DNA of 48,333 nt, taken from Arthrobacter sp. AQ5-05. GTDB lineage: Bacteria > Actinomycetota > Actinomycetes > Actinomycetales > Micrococcaceae. Position 1 is the stretch's first letter, and each line of letters starts with the position of its first letter. The translations under genes were made by a program, and so were the position numbers. The notes beneath the pieces are model-generated. The model was not told the origin of the DNA, ran no database searches, and saw nothing but the letters and a program-made list of their open reading frames with translations. The stretch lies in assembly GCF_003287975.1 (NCBI RefSeq), contig NZ_QMKQ01000027.1, positions 1-48,333 on the forward strand, read 5' to 3'. This document shows positions 1-8,700 of this stretch, in pieces.

Positions 1-126
1 TCTTGGTCGATAACCATTCAAGAAGGCCCTGACGTCTATCCGGGACAAGGCACGCGGGAAGCCCCGAAAGATGCCTACAAGATTACGGCGTCAAGGCGCC
101 CGCACCACGCTCAAATCCGTAGAGCC
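1..126. repeat. 126-bp direct repeat, copy 1 (IS terminus)
   Basis: These bases are identical to 234-359, and the match starts at the window edge, so the true repeat may reach further left. It ends in AGAGCC, which on the other strand reads GGCTCT, the kind of terminus seen in ISL3-family elements. Copy 2 ends at exactly the same base and then runs into alcohol dehydrogenase coding sequence. I read both copies as the same end of one insertion sequence. The family assignment rests only on the end sequence, because no transposase is in view. Confidence 0.6.
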
Positions 127-233
127 ATGTTCGTTCGCGGGTGTTTGATTACAAAATCTGAGGTGCGGGGATGACCGATTTTGAAATATTAGAGCCATAG
201 AATGGTTCACTGTCAGGGTCTTTCTTGTGGTTT
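127..233. other. Spacer between the two IS termini
   Basis: This 107-bp stretch is more AT-rich than its surroundings and carries a further AGAGCC-like word near 191-196. It could be internal sequence of the second IS copy or the original target. Comparison with the sequence left of the window would decide. No gene is seen. Confidence 0.35.
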
Positions 234-359
234 TCTTGGTCGATAACCATTCAAGAAGGCCCTGACGTCTATCCGGGACAAGGCACGCGGGAAGCCCCGA
301 AAGATGCCTACAAGATTACGGCGTCAAGGCGCCCGCACCACGCTCAAATCCGTAGAGCC
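234..359. repeat. 126-bp direct repeat, copy 2 (IS terminus at the adh junction)
   Basis: An exact copy of 1-126. Its last base is immediately followed by in-frame alcohol dehydrogenase coding sequence, so this is the physical edge of an insertion that removed or displaced the 5' part of that gene. Confidence 0.65.
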
Positions 360-626
360 CTTAACGGCACCCTGGTCAACGTCGGTGCCCCGGCCGAGCC
401 GCTGCCGGTCAATGTCTTCTCGCTGATCACCGGCCGGCGCTCGTTTGCCGGGTCGATGATCGGCGGCATCCGCGAGACCCAGGAAATGCTCGACTTCTGT
501 GCCGAGCACCGGATCGCCGCCGATGTGGAGGTCATCGCGGCCCAGGACATCAACAAGGCCTACGAGCGCGTGCTCGCCTCGGATGTGCACTACCGCTTCG
601 TGATCGACACCGCCACCCTGGCCTGA
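360..626 (+). pseudogene. Alcohol dehydrogenase, C-terminal fragment
   Basis: The frame encodes about 88 residues like the C-terminal end of zinc-dependent, NAD(P)-dependent alcohol dehydrogenases of the YahK/cinnamyl type. Seen are GTLVNVGAP, the FSLITGRRSFAGSMIGG stretch and the ending YRFVIDTATL. A full member of the family is about 345-350 residues, so roughly three quarters is missing, including the N-terminal catalytic zinc domain. The break coincides with the IS terminus at 359. An open frame continues upstream through the IS end, but that part is not homologous. This is a disrupted gene and not expected to be active; the family call is by eye but the motifs are strong. Confidence 0.8.
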
Positions 627-654
627 TCCGGGTCGCCGAACGCGACAGGCCGGC

Positions 655-702
655 AACCGCAGGTCTGGTGCCCCTCCGCGGGTCAACACCAGACCTGCGG
701 TT
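655..702 (+). terminator. Hairpin terminator after the adh fragment
   Basis: A perfect 16-bp inverted repeat (arms 655-670 and 687-702) with a 16-nt loop lies 28 bp after the adh stop. There is no clear T-run, so it may be a non-canonical terminator. It also separates the decayed region from the next gene. Confidence 0.55.
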
Positions 703-731
703 ACGGGCCGGTTCCGTGGCAGGATGGCAAC

Positions 732-1004
732 ATGGAACAGGACCCGCACGACAAGACCCGCGCCGAGCTGCACATCCTTGAAGCCATGGTGCAGGCAATC
801 GAGCGGCGCGAGGAGGTGTTCGCCGCCATTGAATCGGCTGAAACCCACGACGAAGCCTACGACGCGGTGGCGAAACTCCTGGGCATGGATGGGCTCCAGG
901 CGCGCGCCGTCCTTGATATGCAGGCCAGGCGGTGGACGCAGGGCGAACGACGCAAGATCACCGACCATATTGCGGTGCTGCGCGCCGAGCCGGAACCAAC
1001 CTAG
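732..1004 (+). CDS. Small GyrA/ParC-fragment-like protein
   Basis: A 90-residue protein that aligns by eye with the helical part of the type II topoisomerase A subunit next to the coiled-coil tower. LHILEAMVQAIERREEV corresponds to the GyrA stretch like LHILEGLVKALDALDEV, and MDGLQARAVLDMQARRW to IQAQAILDMQLRRL. The catalytic tyrosine domain, the DNA gate and the C-terminal beta-propeller are absent, so it cannot cleave or wrap DNA. It starts with ATG at 732 after AGGATGGCAAC and ends with a 4-bp tail overlap against moeZ on the other strand. Small stand-alone proteins like this do get annotated as GyrA in actinobacteria, but I know of no function. Possible roles are a modulator of gyrase or an unrelated helical scaffold. 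Confidence 0.7.
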   Translation: MEQDPHDKTRAELHILEAMVQAIERREEVFAAIESAETHDEAYDAVAKLLGMDGLQARAVLDMQARRWTQGERRKITDHIAVLRAEPEPT

Positions 1005-2197
1005 GTCCGCACCCGGGTTTCCACCTTCAGCCAGGCATCGATCCCGCCGTCCAGGTGCACCACGTCGGTGTAGCCTGCCGCGGCCAGGGCTTCGAGTGCC
1101 TGCCCCGATCGCACGCCTGACTTGCAGTGCACCACCAGTGGAACATTCCGCGGAATCAGATCCAGCGCGGTTCCGTCCTTGACGCCGGCCAGGGGAACCA
1201 ACACGGACCCGGGGATACGGGCGATCTCGAACTCGACCGGCTCGCGCACATCAAGCAGCACGAAGTCCTCCTCCCCCGTTTCCCGCCTGCCCAGTCGTTC
1301 GGCCAGCCCGTCAACGGAGACCAGGGCATTGTCCGTGGTCGCTTCGGCTTCGCTTGCGGTGAGCCCGCAGAAGATCTCGTAGTCGACCAGCTCGGTGATC
1401 GGCTCCGCCTCCGGGTCCTTGGCGATGCCCAGCTCGCGCCAGCGCGAAGTAAGCGCGTCGAAGACCAACAGCCTGCCCAGCAATGTTTCTCCGACCCCGG
1501 TGATCAACTTGACGGCCTCGGTGACCATGAGCGCCCCGATCGAGGCGCACAGCATTCCGAAGACCCCGCCCTCGGCGCAGGACGGAACCGTGCCCGCGGC
1601 CGGCGGTTCCGGGTAGAGGTCGCGGTAGTTCGGCCCGTGCTTGGCCCAAAAGACGCTCACCTGCCCGTCAAAGCGCAGGATGGAACCCCACACGTAGGGT
1701 TTGCCCAGCAGTGCCGCGGCGTCGTTGACGAGGTAGCGCGTGGCGAAGTTGTCCGCGCCATCCAGGATCACGTCGTAGCCGGCGAAGATCTCCAGGGCGT
1801 TGGTGGAGTCCAGGCGCACCGGGTGCAGCACGACGTTCACCCCCGGGTTGAGCTCGGTAATCGAGTCGCGGGCCGAGTCCAGCTTGGTGCGGCCAATGTC
1901 GTTGACCCCGTGGATGACCTGCCGCTGGAGGTTGCTCAGTTCCACCGTGTCGTCGTCGATGATTCCCAGCGTTCCCACTCCGGCGGCCGCCAGATACAGC
2001 AACGCGGGCGATCCCAGGCCGCCGGCACCGATGACCAGCACCTTGGCGTTCCGCAGCCGGCGCTGTCCCTCCAGCCCGATCTGGGGCATGAGTGCATGGC
2101 GGGAGTAGCGTTCCAGCTCCTCCCCTGACAGCGCCGGTCCCGGTTCCACCAACGGCGGCAACGGAAGAATGCTGTTTTCGACAAGTGCGTGTGTCAA
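1001..2197 (-). CDS. moeZ: ThiF/MoeZ-type adenylyltransferase-rhodanese
   Basis: A 398-residue E1-like enzyme that adenylates and then sulfurates the C-terminal GG of a small sulfur-carrier protein. Residues 30-275 are the ThiF/MoeB domain with the nucleotide loop GAGGLGSP (57-64), DGADN (146-150) and the cysteine in PSCAEGG (207). Residues 290-398 are a rhodanese domain with cysteine 358 in VVHCKSGVRSG, the persulfide carrier. This matches the actinobacterial MoeZ/MoeBR family in length and layout. The zinc CxxC pairs of classical ThiF are not seen, which is normal for this subfamily. It follows thiO, thiS and thiG on the same strand, so ThiS is a likely partner, possibly with MoaD- or CysO-type carriers elsewhere. 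A 142-bp gap upstream could hold its own promoter. Confidence 0.9.
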   Translation of the reverse strand: MTHALVENSILPLPPLVEPGPALSGEELERYSRHALMPQIGLEGQRRLRNAKVLVIGAGGLGSPALLYLAAAGVGTLGIIDDDTVELSNLQRQVIHGVNDIGRTKLDSARDSITELNPGVNVVLHPVRLDSTNALEIFAGYDVILDGADNFATRYLVNDAAALLGKPYVWGSILRFDGQVSVFWAKHGPNYRDLYPEPPAAGTVPSCAEGGVFGMLCASIGALMVTEAVKLITGVGETLLGRLLVFDALTSRWRELGIAKDPEAEPITELVDYEIFCGLTASEAEATTDNALVSVDGLAERLGRRETGEEDFVLLDVREPVEFEIARIPGSVLVPLAGVKDGTALDLIPRNVPLVVHCKSGVRSGQALEALAAAGYTDVVHLDGGIDAWLKVETRVRT

Positions 2198-2339
2198 TGG
2201 GACCTACCTTGCTGGACATTGTTAGCGATGTGGATTGAATTTTCATTTGGGCATGGAAAGGTATCGATCATCGCTGCCAATGACCAATTTTGCGGACATC
2301 AATGGATATCCAGCATTGCCCGAAGCGGCAATGCAACCG

Positions 2340-2999
2340 TCAGCCGGCCTCGCGGCCCTTTTCCGTGCAGACGCAGAAGCGGTTTCCCTGGGCATCGGTG
2401 GCCACCACGAACCTGGGTGCCGCCCCGTGGTCCAGGCTCGCTCCGGTGGCTTGAAGCCCGTCGAGGATCGGCGCGCTTTCACTGAAGGGCACGGTGATGT
2501 CCAGGTGCAGGCGGTTGGCGTTGGGCGTGGTGGTTTTCTGGAACCAGAGGGCCGGTCCGCGCCCGAAGGGATCGACGAGGCTGCCGTCCTCCTGGCGCTT
2601 GTAGCCCAGGGCCAGACGCCAGGACTCCGAAATGGCATCCACGTCCTCGGTGTCGATGGCGATCTCCACGGTGTGCAGGAGCTCGGGCTTCGCGTCGGCC
2701 CCCGCGCTGGTCGCCTCGGCGGAGATCGAGCGGGCCAGCGCCGCGTCGCGCGCGGTCACCTTGCTGCCGGCGTCGTGCGAGGTCAGCGTGATGAACAACG
2801 TGTTGTAGCGCCAGTCGATATCCGGGTGGTGGTTGGCTTCCTGCGCCAGGGCCCCGATGGTGGCGAACAATGCCAGCGCCGAGGCAGAGGACTCGCACTT
2901 CAGCGCGGTGCGCAGCGCGCCCTGGCCGTAGCGCCACTGCGGCAGTGCGGTGAGGTTGGCATGGACTTGTTCCGTGGTCAGAACGTCTTTTGCGGGCAT
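2340..2999 (-). CDS. 4a-hydroxytetrahydrobiopterin dehydratase with VOC-like C-terminal domain
   Basis: A 219-residue protein. Residues 1-100 are a pterin-4a-carbinolamine dehydratase domain with the signature EANHHPDIDW around residues 54-63, including the catalytic histidine pair. This enzyme dehydrates the 4a-hydroxypterin formed by aromatic amino acid hydroxylases. Residues 105-219 look like a glyoxalase/VOC-type domain (LHTVEIAIDTEDV, GRGPALWFQK, NRLHLDITVP, DAQGNRFCVC). The frame is open further upstream, but the start at 2999 is chosen for its GAAGGAG site 6 nt ahead and its match to the family N-terminus. It lies 25 bp after thiG on the same strand. Its place in a thiamine operon is unexplained; a moonlighting role as transcription coactivator exists for animal homologues only. 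Confidence 0.85.
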   Translation of the reverse strand: MPAKDVLTTEQVHANLTALPQWRYGQGALRTALKCESSASALALFATIGALAQEANHHPDIDWRYNTLFITLTSHDAGSKVTARDAALARSISAEATSAGADAKPELLHTVEIAIDTEDVDAISESWRLALGYKRQEDGSLVDPFGRGPALWFQKTTTPNANRLHLDITVPFSESAPILDGLQATGASLDHGAAPRFVVATDAQGNRFCVCTEKGREAG

Positions 3000-3024
3000 G
3001 GTGTGCTCCTTCGAGTTCCGGTTC

Positions 3025-3858
<834 letters not shown>

Positions 3859-3876
3859 TCAAATACGGGAGTGTGT

Positions 3877-4116
3877 TCAGCCGCCCTGGACGGCGGTGAC
3901 GATCTCGATGTCGTCATGGAGTTCAAGTGCCGTGGCCGACCACTGGCTGCGCGGGACGATCCCGGAGTTGCGGGCCACGGCCACGCCGAGGCGCCCGCCG
4001 TCAGCGGGCTTGCCGGTGGGAAGCAGCTCGCGGCCGGTGACGGTTGCGACCAGCTGGGACAGCGTGGTGCCGGCGGCCAGCGGGTGGGTGGCGCCGTTGA
4101 GTTGGATGGTGCTCAT
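3877..4116 (-). CDS. thiS: Sulfur-carrier protein ThiS
   Basis: A 79-residue ubiquitin-fold sulfur carrier. It starts MSTIQLNG, contains GVAVARNSGIVPRSQW, and ends in AVQGG, with the terminal Gly-Gly that MoeZ/ThiF adenylates and thiocarboxylates. Its ATG overlaps the stop of thiO as ATGA, so the two are translationally coupled, with AGGAGA just upstream. It supplies sulfur to ThiG. Confidence 0.93.
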   Translation of the reverse strand: MSTIQLNGATHPLAAGTTLSQLVATVTGRELLPTGKPADGGRLGVAVARNSGIVPRSQWSATALELHDDIEIVTAVQGG

Positions 4117-5357
4117 GGAATCTCCTGGGGTTGCAGTGCGGGCGAGAAACGGTCGGGGCGGAAGCGGTCCCAGGCGGGATCGCAAACCCCTGCCAGCAAT
4201 TGGGTGGTGATGCGGGCGGCCATGGGGGCCAGCAGCACGCCGTGTCGGAAGAACCCGGTGGCGATGATCAGTCCGGGTATCCCGGTTCCGTCGCTTGCCG
4301 CGACGCGGCCCAGCAGCGGCGCGTTGTCCGGGGTTCCGGGGCGGGCGCGGGCGGTGGTTTCGATGAGTTCGAGCTCGGCGACAGCGGGCAGCAGCACCTG
4401 GGCGTCGCGCAGCAACTGGTGCACCGCTCCGGCATTGACGCCGGCCGAGCAGTCCTCGCGGGAGCTGGCGCCGATGACCACGGTGCCGTCGTTGCGCGGA
4501 ACCACGTAGACCGGCAGCCCGCGGACCACCCCGCGCAGCGTGGCGGTGCACAGCGGGCGCAGGTGCTCGGGGACGCGCAACCGCAGGATGTCCCCGTGCA
4601 CCGGGCGAAGCGGCAGCACCAGCCCCTCGGGCAGGGCGCCAAGGCCTGCGGCACCCAATCCGTTGGCGATGACGACCTCGCGGGCGTGGACGCTGCGCCC
4701 GTCATCCAGCAGCACCCCGCAGATCCGGGACCGCGTGTCGGCCGGGTCCTCGTGCAGCAGTGCGGTGACCCGGGCGCGCACCACGGTCTGGTCCTCGCCC
4801 CGGCCCTCCGCCCCGGCGGCGGCAATCAAGCGGGCTTCGATGGACGCTGCCACTGCCCTGGGGTCGACCTGGTGGTCATGGGCGATCAGGTGGGCGGCGC
4901 CAAGGTTCGGGGAGAGCAGGGGTTCGCGCTTCCGGGCCTCGCGAATGGTCAGCTGCGCCACGTCGAGCCCCTGGCTGGTTTGGGCCTCGCGCAGGTCGGC
5001 AAGCGCCGTGCGGTCCGCGGCATCCGCGCCCAGGGCCAACGTGGGCGTGAAGCGGAACCCGGTCTCCGGGTACCCGTCGTCGGCCAGTGCCCGGATGAAA
5101 CCGGGCCAGAGCGCCGCGGAGGCCAGGGTCAAAGGAAGCAGGTTTTCTTCCTGGTAGTGCAGCTCGCTGACCGGGGCCAGCATCCCGGCGGCGGCAAAGG
5201 TCGCGCCGGTTCCGGGGGCCGGGTCGATGAGCGTGACGCGATGCCCGGCACGCTGGGCTTCCAGGGCGATGCCCAGTCCGATGATTCCACCGCCGATGAC
5301 GGCAACGTCGGTGGACAAGTCGTGGGCAGCTAGGGGGTCGGGCGCGGTGCACGACAT
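4113..5357 (-). CDS. thiO: Glycine oxidase ThiO
   Basis: A 414-residue FAD-dependent oxidase that converts glycine to dehydroglycine (iminoacetate) with oxygen for ThiG. The dinucleotide-binding motif [12 protein letters not shown] lies near residue 18-29. Other DAAO-family elements are [16 protein letters not shown], the stretch [14 protein letters not shown], and the C-terminal [17 protein letters not shown]. The frame is open further upstream, but that extra part is the riboswitch read as protein. The start at 5357 has GGAAGGAG ahead. It is the first gene of the riboswitch-controlled unit and overlaps thiS by 4 bp. Use of ThiO rather than ThiH fits an aerobic organism. Confidence 0.93.
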   Translation of the reverse strand: MSCTAPDPLAAHDLSTDVAVIGGGIIGLGIALEAQRAGHRVTLIDPAPGTGATFAAAGMLAPVSELHYQEENLLPLTLASAALWPGFIRALADDGYPETGFRFTPTLALGADAADRTALADLREAQTSQGLDVAQLTIREARKREPLLSPNLGAAHLIAHDHQVDPRAVAASIEARLIAAAGAEGRGEDQTVVRARVTALLHEDPADTRSRICGVLLDDGRSVHAREVVIANGLGAAGLGALPEGLVLPLRPVHGDILRLRVPEHLRPLCTATLRGVVRGLPVYVVPRNDGTVVIGASSREDCSAGVNAGAVHQLLRDAQVLLPAVAELELIETTARARPGTPDNAPLLGRVAASDGTGIPGLIIATGFFRHGVLLAPMAARITTQLLAGVCDPAWDRFRPDRFSPALQPQEIP

Positions 5358-5370
5358 CGAGGTCTCCTTC

Positions 5371-5476
5371 CCTACGCCGGTATTAGCCGGATCAGGTTCC
5401 ACGCCCCCGGTGTTCGGGTGGCGTCTGTCGGTCGGCGCAATCGGCGCCCTCTCAGCCAGCATTCCTGGCTCCCGCG
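5371..5476 (-). promoter_or_regulatory. TPP riboswitch (THI element) upstream of thiO
   Basis: Read on the minus strand, the leader contains GGCTGAGAGGGC and then GAACCTGATCCGGCTAATAC and CCGGCGTAGGGA, the conserved cores of the thiamine pyrophosphate riboswitch. The last element runs straight into the GGAAGGAG ribosome site of thiO. This placement suggests control of translation start by hiding the Shine-Dalgarno when TPP is bound, the usual mode in high-GC bacteria. A variable P3 stem lies between the two cores. It should control thiO-thiS-thiG and possibly the genes beyond. Confidence 0.93.
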
Positions 5477-5486
5477 GTACAGAAGC

Positions 5487-5493
5487 TAGTGTA
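5487..5493. promoter_or_regulatory. Overlapping -10 boxes of divergent thiE and thiO promoters
   Basis: The plus strand reads TAGTGT (5487-5492), eight bases ahead of the thiE ATG, the spacing of leaderless actinobacterial transcripts. The minus strand reads TACACT over 5493-5488, correctly placed to start the riboswitch leader. No clear -35 box was found for either. This is inferred from sequence only. Confidence 0.4.
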
Positions 5494-5499
5494 GGGGAT

Positions 5500-6180
5500 A
5501 TGAGCCACATCACCGCCACAGATGACACCGCAGCCGTCTTAACCGCCCCGGGCATCGCCTCCGCCCGCCTCTACCTGTGCACGGATGCACGGAAGGAACG
5601 CGGGGATTTCGCCGATTTCCTGGCCGCCGCCTATGCCGGCGGGGTGGACGTCATCCAGCTGCGGGACAAGTCCCTGGATGCCGCGCAGGAGCTGGAATTG
5701 CTTGGTGTGCTGCGCGAGGTTGCGGCGGATGCCGGGAAGCTCTTCTCGGTCAACGACCGTGCGGATTTGGCGCTGCTCTCCGGTGCACCGGTGTTCCACG
5801 TGGGCCAGAAGGACCTCCCGCTGCCCGCCGCAAGGTCCCTGGTGGGCCCGTCGGTCATCGTCGGGCTCTCCAGCCACGATCCGGTCCAGATTTCCGCGGC
5901 GGCCACCGATGCGAACACCGACTACTTCTGCGTCGGCCCGCTGTGGGCCACCCCGACCAAGCCCGGGCGTGCGGCGGTCGGCCTGGAAATGGTGGAGCAC
6001 GCCGCGTCCCTGGGCACGGACAAGCCGTGGTTCGCCATCGGCGGGATCGACCTGGGCAATGTCGAGCAGGTCGTTGCGGCCGGGGCATCGCGCATCGTGG
6101 TGGTCCGCGCCATCACCGAGGCGGAGGACCCCGCCGCCGCGGCGCAGGAGTTGCTCTCGCGCCTGCCTGAACTGGGCTGA
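5500..6180 (+). CDS. thiE: Thiamine-phosphate synthase ThiE
   Basis: A 226-residue TIM-barrel enzyme that joins the hydroxymethylpyrimidine diphosphate and thiazole phosphate halves into thiamine monophosphate. Conserved parts are [34 protein letters not shown], the glycine-rich [14 protein letters not shown] and FAIGGID. The frame is open upstream, but that part is the antisense of the riboswitch and thiO. The ATG at 5500 is preceded by a TANNNT box and no well-spaced Shine-Dalgarno, so I infer a leaderless message. It is divergent from thiO and so not under the riboswitch, an unusual split of the pathway. Confidence 0.93.
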   Translation: MSHITATDDTAAVLTAPGIASARLYLCTDARKERGDFADFLAAAYAGGVDVIQLRDKSLDAAQELELLGVLREVAADAGKLFSVNDRADLALLSGAPVFHVGQKDLPLPAARSLVGPSVIVGLSSHDPVQISAAATDANTDYFCVGPLWATPTKPGRAAVGLEMVEHAASLGTDKPWFAIGGIDLGNVEQVVAAGASRIVVVRAITEAEDPAAAAQELLSRLPELG

Positions 6181-6253
6181 AACGGCCAACACAAGGGCAA
6201 CCGCAGGATTTGATCGACACCACGACCCCGCCCCGGGGCGAATCCGGCGGGAT

Positions 6254-7456
6254 CTAGCGGCGGTAGGCGGCCGCGCAGAAACGCTCGCGCTCATCCGGAG
6301 TGGTCGCGGCACCGGCCACTGTCCGGGCCAGCGCGACGGCCGCCTCGAACATCACCGAGTACGCCTGCTCGGTGTCGGCCAGCGCGGTGAAGGCGTGCGA
6401 GTGGATGGAGGAATCGGCACCGGGGATCGAGAGCCACGGGTGCAGCGACGGGATGACCTGGGAGATGTTGCCCATGTCCGTGGACCCGCCGGCCAGCCCT
6501 GCAGCCGGCGTGACGTCCTTGCCGAGGGACTCCATGGCCGCGGTCCAGTGCGCGGCCAACGCGTCGTCCTGCAGCAGCGGCTCGTACAGCGGCTCCGTTT
6601 CCTCGAATTCCAGCCCGGTCCCGGTCGCCAGCGCGGCACCCTCGAAGCAGTTGCGCACCCGTACAAGAAGCGCCTCGTATTCGGGCAGCGTGAAGGCGCG
6701 GCACTCGAACTCGACCACGGTGCGCTCGGGGATGATGTTGGTGGCCACCCCGCCCTCGGCGATGAAGGACGCAATGCGGTGGTCGGTGGGGATCTGCTGG
6801 CGCAGCAGCCCCATCGCGACCTGCGCGAGGGTCGCGGCATCCCCGGCGTTGATGCCCAGGTGCGGGGCGGCCGCGGCATGCGAGGCCTTCCCGGTGAAGA
6901 TGGCCCGGTAGCGACCCACCGCCTGGGCGGAGGTGCCGGCCGGGTTGTAGGACGTGCCGTCCTGCACCGGGTGCACCATCAGGGCCAGGGACACCCCGTC
7001 GAAGGCGCCGCGTTGAAGCATCAGTGCCTTGCCTCCACCGTGTTCCTCGGCCGGGGTTCCGATGGCCTTGAGCGTGATGCCCAGCTCGTCGGCCAGCGGG
7101 GCCAGGGCCAGGGCAGCCGCAACGGATGCGCCGGCAATCAGGTTGTGGCCGCAGGCATGCCCGACGCCGGGAAGCGCATCGTATTCCACGCAGAGGGCCA
7201 CCGTCAGCTCGCCGGTACCGATACGCGCACTGAAGGCGGTGGGCAGGCCGCTGGTCCCGCGCTCGACGTCGAACCCGGCCCCGACCAGGAGATCGGCAAT
7301 GGATGCCGAAGCCCGGTGCTCCGCGAAGGAGAGTTCCGGGTTGGCGTGGATGTCCTGCGCCAAGGCCAGCACGCGCTCGCGGTGCCGAGCGATCCCCTCG
7401 GAAATCCGCTGGTGAAGAGTGGTTTCGTTCGATCTTGTGGAATCGGCGCTGGTCAT
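6254..7456 (-). CDS. M20 family metallo-amidohydrolase
   Basis: A 400-residue peptidase M20 family protein of the AbgB/ACY1L2 subgroup (p-aminobenzoyl-glutamate hydrolase-like or aminoacylase-like). Zinc-site motifs are [15 protein letters not shown] (residues 91-105), [11 protein letters not shown] (133-143) and the late histidine in SIHSHAF. The dimerisation domain lies between about residues 180 and 300 ([15 protein letters not shown]). The start at 7456 is chosen for GAGGAAACC just ahead; the open frame further upstream lacks similarity. The true substrate cannot be told. It stands alone, converging on thiE with a 73-bp gap, and the gap holds no obvious terminator. Confidence 0.85.
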   Translation of the reverse strand: MTSADSTRSNETTLHQRISEGIARHRERVLALAQDIHANPELSFAEHRASASIADLLVGAGFDVERGTSGLPTAFSARIGTGELTVALCVEYDALPGVGHACGHNLIAGASVAAALALAPLADELGITLKAIGTPAEEHGGGKALMLQRGAFDGVSLALMVHPVQDGTSYNPAGTSAQAVGRYRAIFTGKASHAAAAPHLGINAGDAATLAQVAMGLLRQQIPTDHRIASFIAEGGVATNIIPERTVVEFECRAFTLPEYEALLVRVRNCFEGAALATGTGLEFEETEPLYEPLLQDDALAAHWTAAMESLGKDVTPAAGLAGGSTDMGNISQVIPSLHPWLSIPGADSSIHSHAFTALADTEQAYSVMFEAAVALARTVAGAATTPDERERFCAAAYRR

Positions 7457-7659
7457 GGTTTCCTCATGGTTGCTGCTGTGGGCGCATCGTGCGGCCATGG
7501 ATGAAGCCCCACAACCATATCGCCGGGCCGGAAGTGCCACCAAGAAGTTCGACAGGTTCCCCCATGGAATCCCGGGGTGCCTGCGAGTCGGACCCAGCAA
7601 GCTCTCGTTGCACCTCGCCGTTCCGTTGCCATCCCGGGCCCATGCCATGGCTCAAGTGC

Positions 7660-7895
7660 ATGGGAACACCGGGAAGGGTTCGCAACTGGTCAGACGAAGA
7701 GGGAAGGGGGTCTTGTCGGCTCGGCCCCCCGGCGGGTGCTGGGTGCATTACCGTGTCGTCGATATCCCCGGCATCGCGTCGCTGAAACCGGAACAAGACG
7801 TTGAGCTGGAGTGGGAACAAGCCCGGCAGGACGGCTTTGGTTTCCGGGCGCTGGCGGTCAGGCCCACCGGCAGCAAAGACGTTTCTGCGTCCTAG
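7660..7895 (+). pseudogene. Frameshifted cold-shock-domain protein
   Basis: One frame begins with ATG at 7660 and reads MGTPGRVRNWSDEEGRG, the start of an actinobacterial cold-shock-like domain (expected GxVRxWxDEEGWGVL). The second frame picks up at about 7705 with KGVLSARPPGGCWVHYRVVD and continues through LKPEQDVELEWEQARQDGFGFRA to a stop at 7895. The switch lies in the G-rich run around 7700-7715. The two halves together give the size of the family, about 78 residues. The expected tryptophan is also lost. A sequencing error in the G-run is the alternative. Confidence 0.65.
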
Positions 7896-8447
7896 ATCTC
7901 CAGCATGCCTCCGTGCGCCTCCCCAATGCCAGGCAGGTCGTTGGTGCCCGGTCCTTCATCAGGTGAATGCCGGCGTACCCGTGGATCATGATGCGGCCCG
8001 TCTCGTCGAACACCCGCAACGAGCGCCGAAGTCGGCCACCGGAATAGTAGGGATGTCGAAGGGAGACCCTGGCGAGGCTCTCCGGCCACGGCCACCTCCA
8101 CCCGGGCATCGCTGATGCCGTCCGCGATCGGGAAGGATTCCCCGCTGGCGGCGCGCCAATATGCGTCCATGTAGGCAAACTGCCCGGTGATGCCGTCGAC
8201 CGCCGCCGGTTCCTGCGTCGCGGTCAGCGCCGCCCGGTTCCACCTGGTTCCCGGAATGCCGTCCGGTTCGATGTCCTCCGGATCTACGGACAACACGGAA
8301 TCCTCGTCTTTCCAAGAGGCCTCGACAAGTTCGCCCCGTCCCTGTGGAACGAAGTCCCTGCACCGCACCCGCGTGGGAAGGTCCACGTCTCGGGGCAGGC
8401 CGCTTCCACGAACGATCCCCTATTCGCCTTGCAACAACCAGAGGCAT
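7892..8447 (-). pseudogene. Decayed gene of unknown family
   Basis: Coding-like sequence on the minus strand switches frame at least twice. One frame carries DFVPQGRGELVEASWKDEDS and AAVDGITGQFAYMDAYWRA. A second takes over near 8050 with RIMIHGYAGIHLMKD, and the end LPGIGEAHGGMLEI is back in the first. Composition suggests one former gene with indels. I do not recognise the family. Its end meets the end of the cold-shock pseudogene. The remaining bases up to the transporter gene show nothing further. Confidence 0.4.
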
Positions 8448-8700
8448 GATCCCAAAAGCCAGGAGCGTTCTTGCCGCATGCCGTTTTTTGGGCCGCCGAC
8501 TGTGCGACTAGCGCTTGCAGCCTAAGCGAATCCGGCGGGCTGGTCTCCTTTTTTGTACGTCACTTGGTTCTATGCACGTTCCGAAACCTTGGCTACGTTT
8601 ATCCCACCACTCAAACGTGATCTCGTTCACATCCGATGGGGCTTGGGATCTCTGCCACTTCTGTTGGGTCGTTCGAGACGTCAGACCTAGAAGGGCTTCC
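8448..8700. other. Intergenic leader of the ABC importer operon
   Basis: About 250 bp without a supported gene. It contains the pyrimidine-rich CTCCTTTTTTG near 8547 and must hold the promoter of the importer operon, but no confident -35/-10 pair was found. Confidence 0.4.
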
